DNA of 64,000 nt from Opitutus sp. (GCA_013821985.1 PNJQ01000002.1:48085-112084), one strand, 5' to 3'; shown: positions 48,638-57,770, numbered from the stretch's first letter. Numbers and translations: made by a program. Notes: generated by a model from the sequence alone, not told the origin.

Positions 48638-50542
48638 ATGTCCACCGCCACCCACACGCCCAATCCGAAAACCGAAGAGACCCGGTCCGTCATCGACATG
48701 TCGAAGATGAACGAGGGCCAGCGCGCCGCGCTCCAAGTCACGGAAGCCGCGCGCGAATCGGTCGATGACCTGAGCTTCGTCGCGCACCTGTTCATGGGCA
48801 ACTGGGCGCCGGCGAAGATTTATCCGTTCACCGAGGTCGATGCCGACGAGAAGGTGCGCGCGGATAAGTTTCTCGCGGAACTCGCGGCGTTCCTGAAGGC
48901 CCACGTCGATGCCGATGAAATCGATCGCAGTGGCGAGATTCCGGATGCGGTGATGGCCGGGCTCGCGCGGATGGGCGCCTATGGAATCAAGGTCCCGCAA
49001 CAATACGGCGGCCTTGGTTTTTCGCAGACGACCTATTGCCGCGCGTGTCAGCTCATCGCGAGCCACTGCACGAACACGTTCGCGCATCTTTCGATCCACC
49101 AATCCGTCGGCGTGCCGCAGCCGCTCATGCTGTTCGGCACCGAAGAACAGAAGCAGAAATTCCTGCCGCGCGTCGCGGCCGGGGAAATTTCGGCCTTTGC
49201 GCTAACCGAGGCCGGCGTCGGCTCCGATCCGGCGCGCATGACGACGAAGGCGACGCCGACGGAGGACGGTGAGGCGTTTCTCCTCAACGGCGAAAAACTC
49301 TGGTGTTCGAACGGCACCCGCGCCGGCCTGCTCATCGTCGCCGCGCAGACGCCGCCCAAACTGGTCGATGGCAAACCGCGCACGCAGATCACGACGTTCG
49401 TCGTCGAGGCGACTGCGCCCGGCGTCTCCGTGCCGCATCGCAGCCAGTTCATGGGCCACCGCGCGATCTACAACGGCGTGTTGCGCTTCACCAACGTCCG
49501 CGTGCCGCGCGCCAACATCGTCGGCGGCGAGGGCCGCGGCCTGAAGGTCGCGCTCACCACGCTCAACGCCGGACGCCTCTCGATTCCCGCGGCGAGCATC
49601 GGCACAGCGAAACGCTCGCTGCAAATTGCGCGCGAGTGGGGCGGCACGCGCATCCAGTGGGGTGTGCCGATCGGCCAGCACTCCGCCGTGGCGGAAATGA
49701 TCCGCAAGATCGCGGCGCACGCCTTCGCAATGGAAGCGATGCTGCTCACCACCTCGCGCATCGTCGATCGCGACAAGAAAGCCGACATCCGCCTCGAAGC
49801 CGCGATGTGCAAGATGTGGGGCACGGAGAAGGCGTGGATGTGTGTCGATGAGCTGATGCAGATCCGCGGTGGCCGCGGCTATGAGACCGTGGAATCGCTC
49901 CTCGCGCGCGGCGAAACCAATCCCTACCCGGTCGAGCGCATGATGCGCGACGTGCGCGTCACGACGATTTTCGAAGGTTCCTCGGAAATTATGCGCCTGT
50001 TCATCATGCGCGAGGCGCTCGATCCGCACCTGAAGGTTGCGGGCATCGCCCTGAATTCCGAGCGTCCCGCCGGCGAGCGGCTGCGGTCTTTGCTGAAGGC
50101 GGCGGGCTTCTACGCGTGGTGGTATCCGAAGCAATGGCTGCCGTTCGGCGGCGGCGCGCCGGCCGACATGCACCCGCACCTCGCGGCGCATTTCGGCGAG
50201 GTCGCCGGCTGGTCGCGCAAACTGGCGCGCACGCTCTTCCATCAGATGATCAAGTTCGGCCCGAAGCTCGAGAAACGCCAGGTGCTCCTCGCGCGGCTGG
50301 CCGACATCGGCACGGACCTCTTCGCCATCGCCGCTACCTGTGTCTATGCCCAGAAGCTGCTCCGCGACGGCGAGCCCGAAGCGAGAGTATTCACGCTGGT
50401 GGACGACTTCCGTGCCCAGGCGCTGTTGCGCATCCGTCAGAATTTCGACGGCGTGGCGGTCAACGCCGATCAACACGGCTACGATCTCGCGCAACAAGTC
50501 ATCTCCGGCGAACACCAGTGGGCAGAGCGCGGGATAGTTTGA
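48638..50542 (+). CDS. Acyl-CoA dehydrogenase with C-terminal extension (long-chain type)
   Basis: 634 residues from the ATG at 48638; the frame is open from 48533. ALTEAGVGSDPARMTTKA and LNGEKLWCSNGTRAGLLIV are the FAD and substrate loops of acyl-CoA dehydrogenases. GGEGRGLKVALTTLNAGRLSIPAASIG, QIRGGRGYETVESLLARGETNPYPVERMMRDVRVTTIFEGSSEIMRLFIMREALDP is the C-terminal catalytic domain, with EGSSEI giving the Glu region. About 130 further residues resemble the membrane-associating tail of very-long-chain enzymes. First oxidation step of beta-oxidation, passing electrons to ETF. Confidence 0.92.
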   Translation: MSTATHTPNPKTEETRSVIDMSKMNEGQRAALQVTEAARESVDDLSFVAHLFMGNWAPAKIYPFTEVDADEKVRADKFLAELAAFLKAHVDADEIDRSGEIPDAVMAGLARMGAYGIKVPQQYGGLGFSQTTYCRACQLIASHCTNTFAHLSIHQSVGVPQPLMLFGTEEQKQKFLPRVAAGEISAFALTEAGVGSDPARMTTKATPTEDGEAFLLNGEKLWCSNGTRAGLLIVAAQTPPKLVDGKPRTQITTFVVEATAPGVSVPHRSQFMGHRAIYNGVLRFTNVRVPRANIVGGEGRGLKVALTTLNAGRLSIPAASIGTAKRSLQIAREWGGTRIQWGVPIGQHSAVAEMIRKIAAHAFAMEAMLLTTSRIVDRDKKADIRLEAAMCKMWGTEKAWMCVDELMQIRGGRGYETVESLLARGETNPYPVERMMRDVRVTTIFEGSSEIMRLFIMREALDPHLKVAGIALNSERPAGERLRSLLKAAGFYAWWYPKQWLPFGGGAPADMHPHLAAHFGEVAGWSRKLARTLFHQMIKFGPKLEKRQVLLARLADIGTDLFAIAATCVYAQKLLRDGEPEARVFTLVDDFRAQALLRIRQNFDGVAVNADQHGYDLAQQVISGEHQWAERGIV

Positions 50543-50664
50543 GTTGATCGGGCGTTCAGGGGACGTTGGCGTTACTCGGCGTTCGCCCCGGTGCGCTGTC
50601 GCCGCTGGGGACAGCGGCGACCACCTTCGCGGCACGCGGTGGCACCCCTGGGGCGTGGCCCGTG

Positions 50665-50728
50665 AGTAGCGGGAGCATCCTGCTCCCGCCGCAGACGGAT
50701 GATCCGGGAGCTGGAAGCTCCCGCTACT
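50665..50728 (+). repeat. REP-like double-hairpin element
   Basis: The outer arms AGTAGCGGGA (50665-50674) and TCCCGCTACT (50719-50728) are inverse copies. Two inner hairpins are present: GCGGGAGCA-TCC-TGCTCCCGC (50669-50689) and CGGGAGCT-GGA-AGCTCCCG (50705-50723). It fills part of the 262-base gap before the CAP gene; the rest shows no gene. Confidence 0.75.
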
Positions 50729-50804
50729 TTCCCTGGGCCGCGTCGGCACGTTTGGTCGCGCGCCGATTGACACGCGCGCGGGCGCGCTTTCATTTCGCGC
50801 CGGC

Positions 50805-51422
50805 ATGAGATCCCGCGCGCTGCTCCTCGGTCTGGCGTTGATTTTTTTCGCCGGCGCGCGCGCGGCGGAAACGAGCGACGTGATTTCGGTGGAGGATTTC
50901 GACGGCCCACGGCTGGCGCGCGCGATCTTCGACGAGACCAACCGTGTGCGAGTGCAGCTGGGATTGAAGCCTTTCGGAGCGGAGCCGAAGCTCGACGATG
51001 CCGCGGACACGCAGGCTCGGCTCGGCTCGGTTTTCCGTCCGCCCAGTCACACGAATCCGTTTCCGATGATCGCCACGCCGCTCGACCGCGTGAAGCTCAC
51101 GGGGCTTCAGCCGAAGCTGGTGTCCGAGAACATCGCCACGCTCTCAATCTACGATGTGCCGCCGGGGGTGGGTTTTTACCGGCTGAAAGGCGAGGCGTCG
51201 TTGCGCGACTCGAAAACGGGCGAGCCGCTGCGCCATCACACTTACGAGAGTTTCGCTGCGGCAGTCGTGGCGGCATGGATGAACTCGCCCGGTCACCGTG
51301 CTAACATCGTGAGTCAGAAATTGCGCTACCTCGGCTGCAGCGTGCAGCCGGCGCAGAGCCGCGATGAGGTGGCGATGATTTTCGCCGTGCAGGTCTTCTA
51401 CACGCCGCGAGGGAGGGAGTAG
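50805..51422 (+). CDS. CAP-domain (SCP/PR-1-like) secreted protein
   Basis: 205 residues with a signal peptide (RALLLGLALIFFAGARA). The CAP domain reads ARAIFDETNRVRVQLGLKPFGAEPKLDDAADTQARLG, LVSENIATLS (Glu of the CAP cavity), VVAAWMNSPGHRANIVSQKLRYLGCSV and EVAMIFAVQVFYTPR. CAP proteins are widespread extracellular proteins of unclear activity in bacteria. It stands alone between REP-like elements. Confidence 0.9.
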   Translation: MRSRALLLGLALIFFAGARAAETSDVISVEDFDGPRLARAIFDETNRVRVQLGLKPFGAEPKLDDAADTQARLGSVFRPPSHTNPFPMIATPLDRVKLTGLQPKLVSENIATLSIYDVPPGVGFYRLKGEASLRDSKTGEPLRHHTYESFAAAVVAAWMNSPGHRANIVSQKLRYLGCSVQPAQSRDEVAMIFAVQVFYTPRGRE

Positions 51423-51440
51423 CGAGCGGTTCAGTCTTGC

Positions 51441-51570
51441 TGTAGCCGGGCTCGCTGAGCCCGTCGGCGTCGCGTCGTTCGGTGAGCGTTCTCCCGGGGT
51501 CAGCGACCCCCGGTTACACACGGCCCAAGCGGCGCGCCGCGGGATCTGGACCGGCTGAAGCCGGTCCTAC
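51441..51570 (+). repeat. REP-like composite element with three hairpins
   Basis: Three hairpins lie in series: GGGCTC-GCT-GAGCCC (51448-51462), one around GGGGTC-AGC-GACCCC (51496-51510) and GGACCGGCT-GA-AGCCGGTCC (51548-51567). TGTAGCCG at 51441 and CGGTTACA at 51511 are near-inverse outer arms, and the element ends in CCTAC. It lies between convergent genes and may act as a two-way terminator. Confidence 0.7.
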
Positions 51571-51603
51571 GCGGAAAGATATCGTCGCTCCTTTGGATCA
51601 GAC

Positions 51604-53151
51604 TCAACCGACCTGGGGTAACTGGCGCAGCGCGGCGAGCAGCGCCGCGCGGCGCTCCTCACGATCGCGCAACGACGGCGGCACGATGCGAGACTCGCAA
51701 TCGGCGATGGCGCAGCGTTCGCAGGTGTCGCCCACGAGCTGCATCGGCAGCGCGGCGTCCTCCCAAAAGTTAACCGACTTGCGCAACGCGTCATTGACGA
51801 GAAAGCCGAGCGTGACGCACGAGTTGATGCCGGGCTCGAGGGTGTTCGGGTGCGCCAGAGAGATGCTGAAATACTCCGCGCCGGTCGCGTAGAACCGCGA
51901 ACGCTGGGCGGTGGCAAGCGTGGAGGTGATGCCGGCGGCTTCCTGGCGTTGTTCGAAATCGAGCAGCGAGCGCAACGACACCCAGCGGCGGCAGTAGTGC
52001 TCGTTCACGCCGATGCTGTGCGAGGCGTGCATGCGCTGGTAATGCAGCTCCTTGCCGATGCGGATGTCGGGCGTGCCGCGGCGATGGTCGAAGCGCACGA
52101 AATACATTTGCTCGAGCCCGAAGAAGTGCGGCACAATCTGCGAAAGGCGGTGAAAAAACATTTCCGGCGTCGCCTGGTAGCGGCGCTTGATGGCGACGAG
52201 CGAGGCGCCGTCCCACTGCGAGCGCGCGAAGAATTGCCGCAGATCGTTCACGAGCAATTGGCGATCGAGGAGCATCGCGCCGGCGAAGTAAGAGGCGCGA
52301 AAGTTGTTCAGCAATTGGTCGAACGAATCGACTTTCACGATCGGCGACGTCGTGACGGTTTCGCGCAGGCCGAGTTCGCGGTAACCGATCTCGCGGGCGA
52401 GGAGGAACGAGCGTTGCCACTCGGTGAGACGCGGATTGAGGAGCATGCGCGGGGCGTTTCCCGTGCCGCCGAGCGTGACGGCGCGCAGGCCCTGCAACTC
52501 CGGGTTGGTCGTGAGCGAGGCGTCGTCGAAGGCGTAATTGTAGCGGCGGACGAGGTGGTCCCGCAGGCGGGCGAAGTCGGGCGAGGCCTGGCGCGCCCAC
52601 TCGTGGTTGCGGCGGAATTTTTCCGCGGCCAGCTCGATCTCCTCGAAGTAGTTGTTGTTCTGCTCGACGTAGGAGCGCATGGCCGCGAGCAGCAGATGCT
52701 CGACCGTGACGTCGAAGCGGTGCGCGATCTTCACAAACGTGTCGAAGAGCGCGCTGATCTTTTCCGGCGAGGCCGCCATCATTTCGAGCAGGCCCGTCGG
52801 CGTCAGGCCGAAGACCGCGAGGGGAATTTCTTCGAGCACGCCGGATTTCAGCACGCCCGACAGCGGGTGCAGCCGCTCACCGAGTTGGAGCGAAACGAGG
52901 TCGTCGTAGGTCGTGCCGAGCGCCTTCGCGAGGGCGAGGATCTTCTCGGGCTTCGGGTATTTTTTGCCCTTCTCGATTTCGTTGAGGTAGGAAATCGCGA
53001 GGTCGGCCCGGCCGGCGACTTCCTTGAGCGAGAAGCCACGCTGCTTGCGGAGCTGGTTGAGTTTCAGGCCGAGGATGAAGCGCAGGTTCTGTTCGCTCGC
53101 CGGTGGAGCGTCGCGGGTGGAGTCGGAGGAAGTTTCAGCGAGGGGGCGCAT
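51604..53151 (-). CDS. ScfR-type (RamB-like) XRE transcriptional regulator
   Basis: 515 residues. Residues about 28-85 form an XRE helix-turn-helix (LGLKLNQLRKQRGFSLKEVAGRADLAISYLNEIEKGKKYPKPEKILALAKALG). The centre has an IrrE/ImmA-like region whose metal motif is lost (FLLAREIGYREL in place of HExxH). The C-terminus (INSCVTLGFLVNDALRKSV, VGDTCERCAIADCESRIVPP) is the short-chain fatty acyl-CoA regulator domain with its conserved cysteines. Family role: sensing acyl-CoA and controlling fatty-acid or acetate genes. It is the third gene of a minus-strand operon opposite the degradation genes. Confidence 0.88.
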   Translation of the reverse strand: MRPLAETSSDSTRDAPPASEQNLRFILGLKLNQLRKQRGFSLKEVAGRADLAISYLNEIEKGKKYPKPEKILALAKALGTTYDDLVSLQLGERLHPLSGVLKSGVLEEIPLAVFGLTPTGLLEMMAASPEKISALFDTFVKIAHRFDVTVEHLLLAAMRSYVEQNNNYFEEIELAAEKFRRNHEWARQASPDFARLRDHLVRRYNYAFDDASLTTNPELQGLRAVTLGGTGNAPRMLLNPRLTEWQRSFLLAREIGYRELGLRETVTTSPIVKVDSFDQLLNNFRASYFAGAMLLDRQLLVNDLRQFFARSQWDGASLVAIKRRYQATPEMFFHRLSQIVPHFFGLEQMYFVRFDHRRGTPDIRIGKELHYQRMHASHSIGVNEHYCRRWVSLRSLLDFEQRQEAAGITSTLATAQRSRFYATGAEYFSISLAHPNTLEPGINSCVTLGFLVNDALRKSVNFWEDAALPMQLVGDTCERCAIADCESRIVPPSLRDREERRAALLAALRQLPQVG

Positions 53152-53169
53152 GAGCGGAGGAAAGGCAAT

Positions 53170-53186
53170 GTCACCTCAGGGGTGAC
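53170..53186 (-). promoter_or_regulatory. Palindrome GTCACC-N5-GGTGAC ahead of the ScfR-type gene
   Basis: The inverted repeat lies 18 bases upstream of the regulator's start, in the 47-base gap after the SDR gene. It has the size of an operator half-site pair and could allow separate control of the regulator; it could also be a weak hairpin terminator for the SDR gene. Confidence 0.35.
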
Positions 53187-53198
53187 GTTGGTCTCAAT

Positions 53199-54041
53199 TC
53201 AGGAGTCGAGGAAGAGGTCGGGGTAGAGCTGGCCGGCATGCGCGGGGTCGTGCGCGTAGCGGGTGAAGTCGGTGGCGCCGCGTTCGCGGAGCAGGTCTTC
53301 GTCGAGGAGGTTCCGGCCGTTGAGCGAGCCGTCGATCGTCGTGAGAATCGCGAGCGCGGCGTCGGCCATGATCTCGGGCGCGCGCGAAAGCGCCATGAGT
53401 TGCGCGCCGACGGCGAATTCGATCGCGGCGGTCGCGATCGTCGTGCGCGGCCAGAGTGTCGTGACGGAAATTTTATCCGCCGCGAATTCGCCCGCCATGC
53501 CTTGGGCGAGGAGGGTCATGCCGTATTTCGAGAGCGTGTAAGGCGCGTGCGGTGTCAGCCAGCGCGGCTTCACGTTCAGCGGGGGCGAGAGGCTGATGAT
53601 ATGCCGGCCACCGCGGGTCTCACCGGCACGCAGGAGCGGGAGCGCGGCCTTGGCGCAGACGAACAAGGCCCGCGCGTTCACTTCGAGCATCAGATCGAAG
53701 CGTTTAACGGGGGTGTCTTCGACGTTGGTCAAAGTGATCGCGCCGGCGTTGTTCACGAGCGCATCGAGTCGGCCGAACTTTTTTCCGACCGCGGCAAACG
53801 CGTCCTGCACCGCAATCGCGTCGCGCACATCGAGCGCGAGCGGGAGCGCCTCGACGCCGAGGGCGCGCACTTCGTCGGCCACCGTGTGGATCGTGCCCGG
53901 GAGCTTGGGGTGCGGCTCCGTGGTCTTGGCCGCGATGACGATGTGCGCGCCCGCGCGCGCGGCGGCGAGCGCGATGGCGCGGCCGATGCCGCGGCTGGCG
54001 CCGGTGATGAAGACAACTTGGCCGGTGAGGGGTGGGTTCAT
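53199..54041 (-). CDS. Short-chain dehydrogenase/reductase, HSDL2-like
   Basis: 280 residues. FITGASRGIGRAIALAAARAGAHIVIAAKTTEPHPKLPGTI is the cofactor site with the extended insert seen in HSDL2-type enzymes. LVNNAGAITLT, IISLSPPLNVKP and PYTLSKYGMTLLAQGMA provide the Asn, Ser and Tyr-x3-Lys; the Ser position reads S-L-S-P-P. HSDL2-like proteins are linked to fatty-acid metabolism. It starts two bases after the thioesterase stop and is followed by the regulator gene. Confidence 0.88.
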   Translation of the reverse strand: MNPPLTGQVVFITGASRGIGRAIALAAARAGAHIVIAAKTTEPHPKLPGTIHTVADEVRALGVEALPLALDVRDAIAVQDAFAAVGKKFGRLDALVNNAGAITLTNVEDTPVKRFDLMLEVNARALFVCAKAALPLLRAGETRGGRHIISLSPPLNVKPRWLTPHAPYTLSKYGMTLLAQGMAGEFAADKISVTTLWPRTTIATAAIEFAVGAQLMALSRAPEIMADAALAILTTIDGSLNGRNLLDEDLLRERGATDFTRYAHDPAHAGQLYPDLFLDS

Positions 54042-54043
54042 GG

Positions 54044-54541
54044 TCAGCGGGAGGCGAAAACGACGTCGCTCATGGCGGGTTCATGTTTGCCACGGCGCTT
54101 GATGTGCACCGTGAAGGAAAAATGCGCGGACACCTCGCCGTCGGCGGTGGCGAGGTTAAGCTTGAAGACGCGGTCGAGTTTCGCGTCGCGGGTCAGCGCC
54201 GCACGAATCTCGTCGAGTTCGTGGTCGCTCACGCGCGCGGTCGCAAAGAGATCGCCGCGGCCGGGGCGCTTGAAGTCGATCTGCGCGGATTTCATCCAGA
54301 CGTGGAAATCCGGCCCGAGGTGCGCGGCGACGATCACGGCGTGGAGCGGATCAACCGCCGCATACATCGCCCCGCCGTAGAGGGTGCCGTGAAGATTCCG
54401 GGTCAGGCGATTGAGAGGAAGCTTTACGGTGATTTCCCGAAAATCCTCACTGATCCGAACCACACGGGCGCCGCTCTGTCGGTATGCAGGGTAGCGATTG
54501 AAGCGCCAGCGCAGCAGCTTGGTTTTCCAGGTTTCAGCCAT
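54044..54541 (-). CDS. Hotdog-fold thioesterase-like protein (DUF4442/PaaI-like)
   Basis: 165 residues from the ATG at 54541 (MAETWKTKLLRWRFNRYPAYRQSG); the longer open frame to 54607 crosses repeat-rich promoter DNA. LNRLTRNLHGTLYGGAMYAAVDPLHAVIVAAHLG is the hotdog helix with the Asn-x-x-Gly-x-x-x-Gly-Gly motif. Strands follow with IDFKRPGRGDLFATARV. Family role: hydrolysis of acyl-CoA thioesters or binding of acyl groups. First gene of the minus-strand operon with the SDR and regulator. Confidence 0.82.
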   Translation of the reverse strand: MAETWKTKLLRWRFNRYPAYRQSGARVVRISEDFREITVKLPLNRLTRNLHGTLYGGAMYAAVDPLHAVIVAAHLGPDFHVWMKSAQIDFKRPGRGDLFATARVSDHELDEIRAALTRDAKLDRVFKLNLATADGEVSAHFSFTVHIKRRGKHEPAMSDVVFASR

Positions 54542-54563
54542 GTGACAGTTCAGTGAGCGGGGC

Positions 54564-54660
54564 GCGAATGTCGCTCGGAGCGAATGTCGCGAGCTCGATT
54601 TCGTCAATGGCGAAATTTCGCTTGCGAAAGCTAATGTCGCTCACATCTTGCGTTTGCGAA
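54564..54660 (+). promoter_or_regulatory. Divergent control region with TTTGCGAA-type boxes
   Basis: Between the thioesterase and ligase starts (54542-54694) there are two GCGAATGTCGC repeats (54564-54574, 54580-54590), a perfect palindrome GCGAAATTTCGC (54610-54621), TTGCGAAA (54622-54629) and TTTGCGAA (54653-54660). RamB-type relatives of the nearby ScfR regulator bind TTTGC-containing sites (from memory). The region probably controls both operons. Confidence 0.5.
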
Positions 54661-54694
54661 CAACCCCTGCGCGTCAAACAGCGCGCGTTCCGCC

Positions 54695-56239
54695 ATGTCC
54701 CCCACCCAACTGACCAAGCACTGGCACAGCCTCGATCGCGCGCAAATTCGCGAGCTGCAAGGCCAGAAACTCCATCGTTACCTGCGCGACTGCGTCCTGC
54801 CGTTTTCCAAGCACTACCAAGCGGTGTTCGCCCAAGCTGGACTCACGGCCGACGACATCCGCTCGGTCGATGATCTCGCGAAGATTCCCTTCACGCAAAA
54901 AGAGGAACTGCTGCCGACCGCGGACAACCCGCGCAAATCCCTCGAGTTCGTCCTCGTGCCCGACCCCAAGGTTCTGGCGAAGCGTCCGGCCACGATCCTG
55001 CGTGCGCTGACGCGCGGCAAGGCGCGCGTGAAGGAAGAGCTCGATCGCGAATGGCGCCCGACGTTCATGACGGCCACGACGGGACGATCGACCGAGTCCG
55101 TGGCGTTTCTGTATTCGCAGCACGACATCGCGCACCTCGGCATCGGCAGCGGTCGTATCGCTGACCTCGGCGGACGCACGCGCGACGACCGGATGTTGAA
55201 CATGTTCCCCTTCGCGCCGCATCTGGCGTTCTGGTATATGTTCTACTCCGGCATCGACCGGAACATCTTTTGCCTTTCCACCGGCGGCGGCAAAGTCATG
55301 GGCACCGAGGGTAATCTGCGCGCGATGCAGAAAATCCGTCCGACCGTCATCACCGGCATGCCGACGTTCATCTATCACGTCTTGAGCGAGGCCGTGAACG
55401 AAGGCGTCCGCGTCGAAGGCCTCAAGTGCGTCCTACTCGGCGGCGAGAAAGTCGCCGAGGGCACGCGCCGCAAACTCGCCGAACTCTGCGCGCAAATCGG
55501 GTCCCCCAACGTGCAGGTCGTCGCAACCTATGGCTTCACCGAGGCCAAACTCGCGTGGGCCGAATGTCCGTTCACGCCGGGGCACACGCCGCCGGGCTAT
55601 CATTTGTTTCCCGACCTGGGCATCTTCGAGGTCGTCGATCCGGAAACGGGCAAGGTGCAACCCGACGGCGTCGGCGGCGAAATCGTTTACACGCCGCTCG
55701 AGCAGCGCGGCACCGTCGTGCTCCGCTACCGCACGGGCGACCACATCGAAAACGGCCTCACCTACGAGCCGTGTCCGTATTGCGCCCGGCGCATGCCGCG
55801 CCTCATGGGTCGCATCTCGCGCGTGTCGGATTTTCGCTCGATGCGCTTCCAAAAAGTCAAAGGCACGATCATCGACTTCAACGAACTCGAGCACGCGCTC
55901 GACGACGTGCGCGGCATCGGCTCGTGGCAAATCGAGCTGCGCAAGACGAACGACGATCCGCTCGATCTCGACGAGATTTACCTGCACGTGACGCGCACCT
56001 GCGACCTACCCGAGGAGGTTTTGCACGGACAGATCAGCAACATGCTTCATTCGCACTTCGAGGTCCGGCCGAACAAAATCGTCTTCCAGACGCCGGAAAA
56101 GATGCGCGAGCTGCAAAAAGTCGGAGTCGCCCTGAAGGAGCAAAAGGTTTTGGATAATCGTCCCAAGGCCACCGCCGCACCCCACCAGCCGCCGCCGGCT
56201 GCCGCGGCGAAGGCCAACCTTCAGGAAGCCAAGGCATGA
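54695..56239 (+). CDS. AMP-forming acyl-CoA ligase-like protein (PaaK-related)
   Basis: 514 residues. TATTGRSTESVAFLYS is the phosphate-binding loop of adenylate-forming enzymes, in a PaaK-like form. TGMPTFIYHVLSEA, VLLGGEKVAEGTRRKLAEL, VATYGFTEAKLAWAECP and VVLRYRTGDHI carry the adenine, ribose and Asp motifs. EPCPYCARRMPRLMGRISRVSD is a Cys-containing hinge region typical of PaaK relatives. The C-terminal ~25 residues are Ala/Pro-rich. It probably activates a fatty or aromatic acid for the thiolase/FadJ enzymes downstream. Confidence 0.82.
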   Translation: MSPTQLTKHWHSLDRAQIRELQGQKLHRYLRDCVLPFSKHYQAVFAQAGLTADDIRSVDDLAKIPFTQKEELLPTADNPRKSLEFVLVPDPKVLAKRPATILRALTRGKARVKEELDREWRPTFMTATTGRSTESVAFLYSQHDIAHLGIGSGRIADLGGRTRDDRMLNMFPFAPHLAFWYMFYSGIDRNIFCLSTGGGKVMGTEGNLRAMQKIRPTVITGMPTFIYHVLSEAVNEGVRVEGLKCVLLGGEKVAEGTRRKLAELCAQIGSPNVQVVATYGFTEAKLAWAECPFTPGHTPPGYHLFPDLGIFEVVDPETGKVQPDGVGGEIVYTPLEQRGTVVLRYRTGDHIENGLTYEPCPYCARRMPRLMGRISRVSDFRSMRFQKVKGTIIDFNELEHALDDVRGIGSWQIELRKTNDDPLDLDEIYLHVTRTCDLPEEVLHGQISNMLHSHFEVRPNKIVFQTPEKMRELQKVGVALKEQKVLDNRPKATAAPHQPPPAAAAKANLQEAKA

Positions 56240-56356
56240 ACGTCTCCCTCTCGTGTTCGCCCGCGCCCTCCGGGCGCGGGTGTGTGCGGGAACCGGCGAC
56301 AAGCGTGGCGTCCCTGACGAAGCAACCAGCCCATCTGTCGGCCCCTTTTCCGCCCC
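56240..56356 (+). repeat. Gap with REP-like hairpin
   Basis: CCCGCGCCC-TCC-GGGCGCGGG (56260-56280) is a 9-bp stem with a 3-base loop. The same tip sequence recurs in the element at 62326-62382. The rest of the gap shows nothing. Confidence 0.6.
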
Positions 56357-57646
56357 ATGAAAGAACCGCTCTACATCGTTGATGGTGCCCGCACGCCGTT
56401 TGCCAAAATGGGCACGACGCTCGCCGGGGCCGACGCCGCCGAACTCGGCCGCACCGCCGTTGCCGCCGTGCTCGCGCGCACCGGCTTCGATCCGGCCACG
56501 ATCGACGAAGTGATCTTCGGCTGCGTCGGCAATCCCATCGATGCCGCCAATGTCTCGCGCGTCATCGCGCTCCGCGCCGGCATCCCGCAGGCGGTGCCTG
56601 CCATCACCGTCTCGCGCAACTGCGCCTCCGGCTTCGAGGCGATCACGCAGGCCGCGCAAAAAGCCGCGGCGGGCGACGGCGATATTTTCCTCGTCGGCGG
56701 CGCCGAGAGCATGACCAATTATCCGCTGATCTACAACGAGGGCGCCGTGAAAAAGTTCGGCGCACTCGGCAAAGCCAAGACGTTTGGGCAAAAGCTCGGC
56801 GCGTTCACCGCGTTTCGACCGAAGGATTTGTTCGCGCCGCGTATCGCACTGATGCTCGGTCTGACCGATCCCGTGTGCGGACTCGGCATGGGTCAGACGG
56901 CGGAGCTCCTCGCGCGCGACTGGAAACTGACACGCGATGCGCAGGACCAGTTTGCGATGCGGTCGCACAACCGGGCCGAGGCCGCGCGCGCGAAGTTCAA
57001 GGAGGAGATCACGCCCGTTTATCCGCGCAAAGGGAAGGACGCCCCCGCGGTAGATACCGACAACGGCATTCGCGACGGCCAGACCACGGAAGCGCTCGGC
57101 AAACTCAAACCCGCCTTCGAAAAACGCGGCGGCACCGTGACGGCCGGCAACGCATCGCAGATCACCGACGGCGCCGTCGCCTTGCTCGTGATGACCGAGG
57201 CCGGTCTGAAAAAGTCCGGCCTTAAGCCAATCGGCCGACTGATCGACTACGCTTACGCCGGCTGCGAGCCCGCACGCATGGGCCTCGGCCCGGTTTACGC
57301 CATGGCGAAGGCGGAGAACAGATCCGGCCTGCGTCTCGCTGACGCGGACCTGATTGAGATCAACGAGGCCTTCGCCGCACAGGTCATGGCGTGCTGCGCC
57401 GCCGCCAATTCGGCTGAATTCTGCCGCCAGCATCTCGATCGCAATTTCCCGCTCGGTGAAATCCCCGCTGACAAACTCAACGTCAACGGCGGCGCCATCG
57501 CGCTCGGCCATCCCGTCGGTGCGTCCGGGGCGCGATTGACGCTCACGGCGCTGAAGGAACTGCATCGTCGCGGAGCTAAACGCGCGCTCGTCTCTCTCTG
57601 TGTCGGCGGCGGCCAAGGCGGCGCGCTGTGGCTGGAGGCCGTATGA
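56357..57646 (+). CDS. Acetyl-CoA acyltransferase (thiolase, FadA/FadI-like)
   Basis: 429 residues. VSRNCASGFEAITQAAQ holds the nucleophile Cys89. GHPVGASGARLTLTAL has the His, and ALVSLCVGGGQGGALWLE the second Cys. NVNGGAIALGHPVGASGAR and DLIEINEAFAAQVMAC are further thiolase signatures. Reaction: thiolytic cleavage of 3-ketoacyl-CoA to acetyl-CoA. The length (429) is closer to FadI-type than the 390-residue biosynthetic group. It precedes the FadJ-like gene, with a REP-like hairpin in the 124-base gap. Confidence 0.93.
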   Translation: MKEPLYIVDGARTPFAKMGTTLAGADAAELGRTAVAAVLARTGFDPATIDEVIFGCVGNPIDAANVSRVIALRAGIPQAVPAITVSRNCASGFEAITQAAQKAAAGDGDIFLVGGAESMTNYPLIYNEGAVKKFGALGKAKTFGQKLGAFTAFRPKDLFAPRIALMLGLTDPVCGLGMGQTAELLARDWKLTRDAQDQFAMRSHNRAEAARAKFKEEITPVYPRKGKDAPAVDTDNGIRDGQTTEALGKLKPAFEKRGGTVTAGNASQITDGAVALLVMTEAGLKKSGLKPIGRLIDYAYAGCEPARMGLGPVYAMAKAENRSGLRLADADLIEINEAFAAQVMACCAAANSAEFCRQHLDRNFPLGEIPADKLNVNGGAIALGHPVGASGARLTLTALKELHRRGAKRALVSLCVGGGQGGALWLEAV

Positions 57647-57672
57647 GTTCCGCCGCCGGTTTTCGTCCCCTT

Positions 57673-57728
57673 GTAGCGGCGAGCGCCAGCGAGCCGAGGA
57701 ACAACGGCTCGCTGGCGCTCGCCGCTAC
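57673..57728 (+). repeat. Perfect 24-bp inverted repeat (REP-like)
   Basis: Arms at 57673-57696 and 57705-57728 are exact inverse copies (beginning GTAGCGGCGAGCGCC) around an 8-base loop. It is in the gap between the thiolase and FadJ-like genes and could form a strong RNA hairpin between the two cistrons. Confidence 0.85.
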
Positions 57729-57770
57729 TTCCCAACTCAACTTCGCCGCGCACCGTCGGCATTTCTGCGT

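Noticed and set aside
49202..51010. 602-codon minus-strand ORF opposite the acyl-CoA dehydrogenase
   Set aside because: Shadow of a well-supported dehydrogenase and the CAP gene; no domain.
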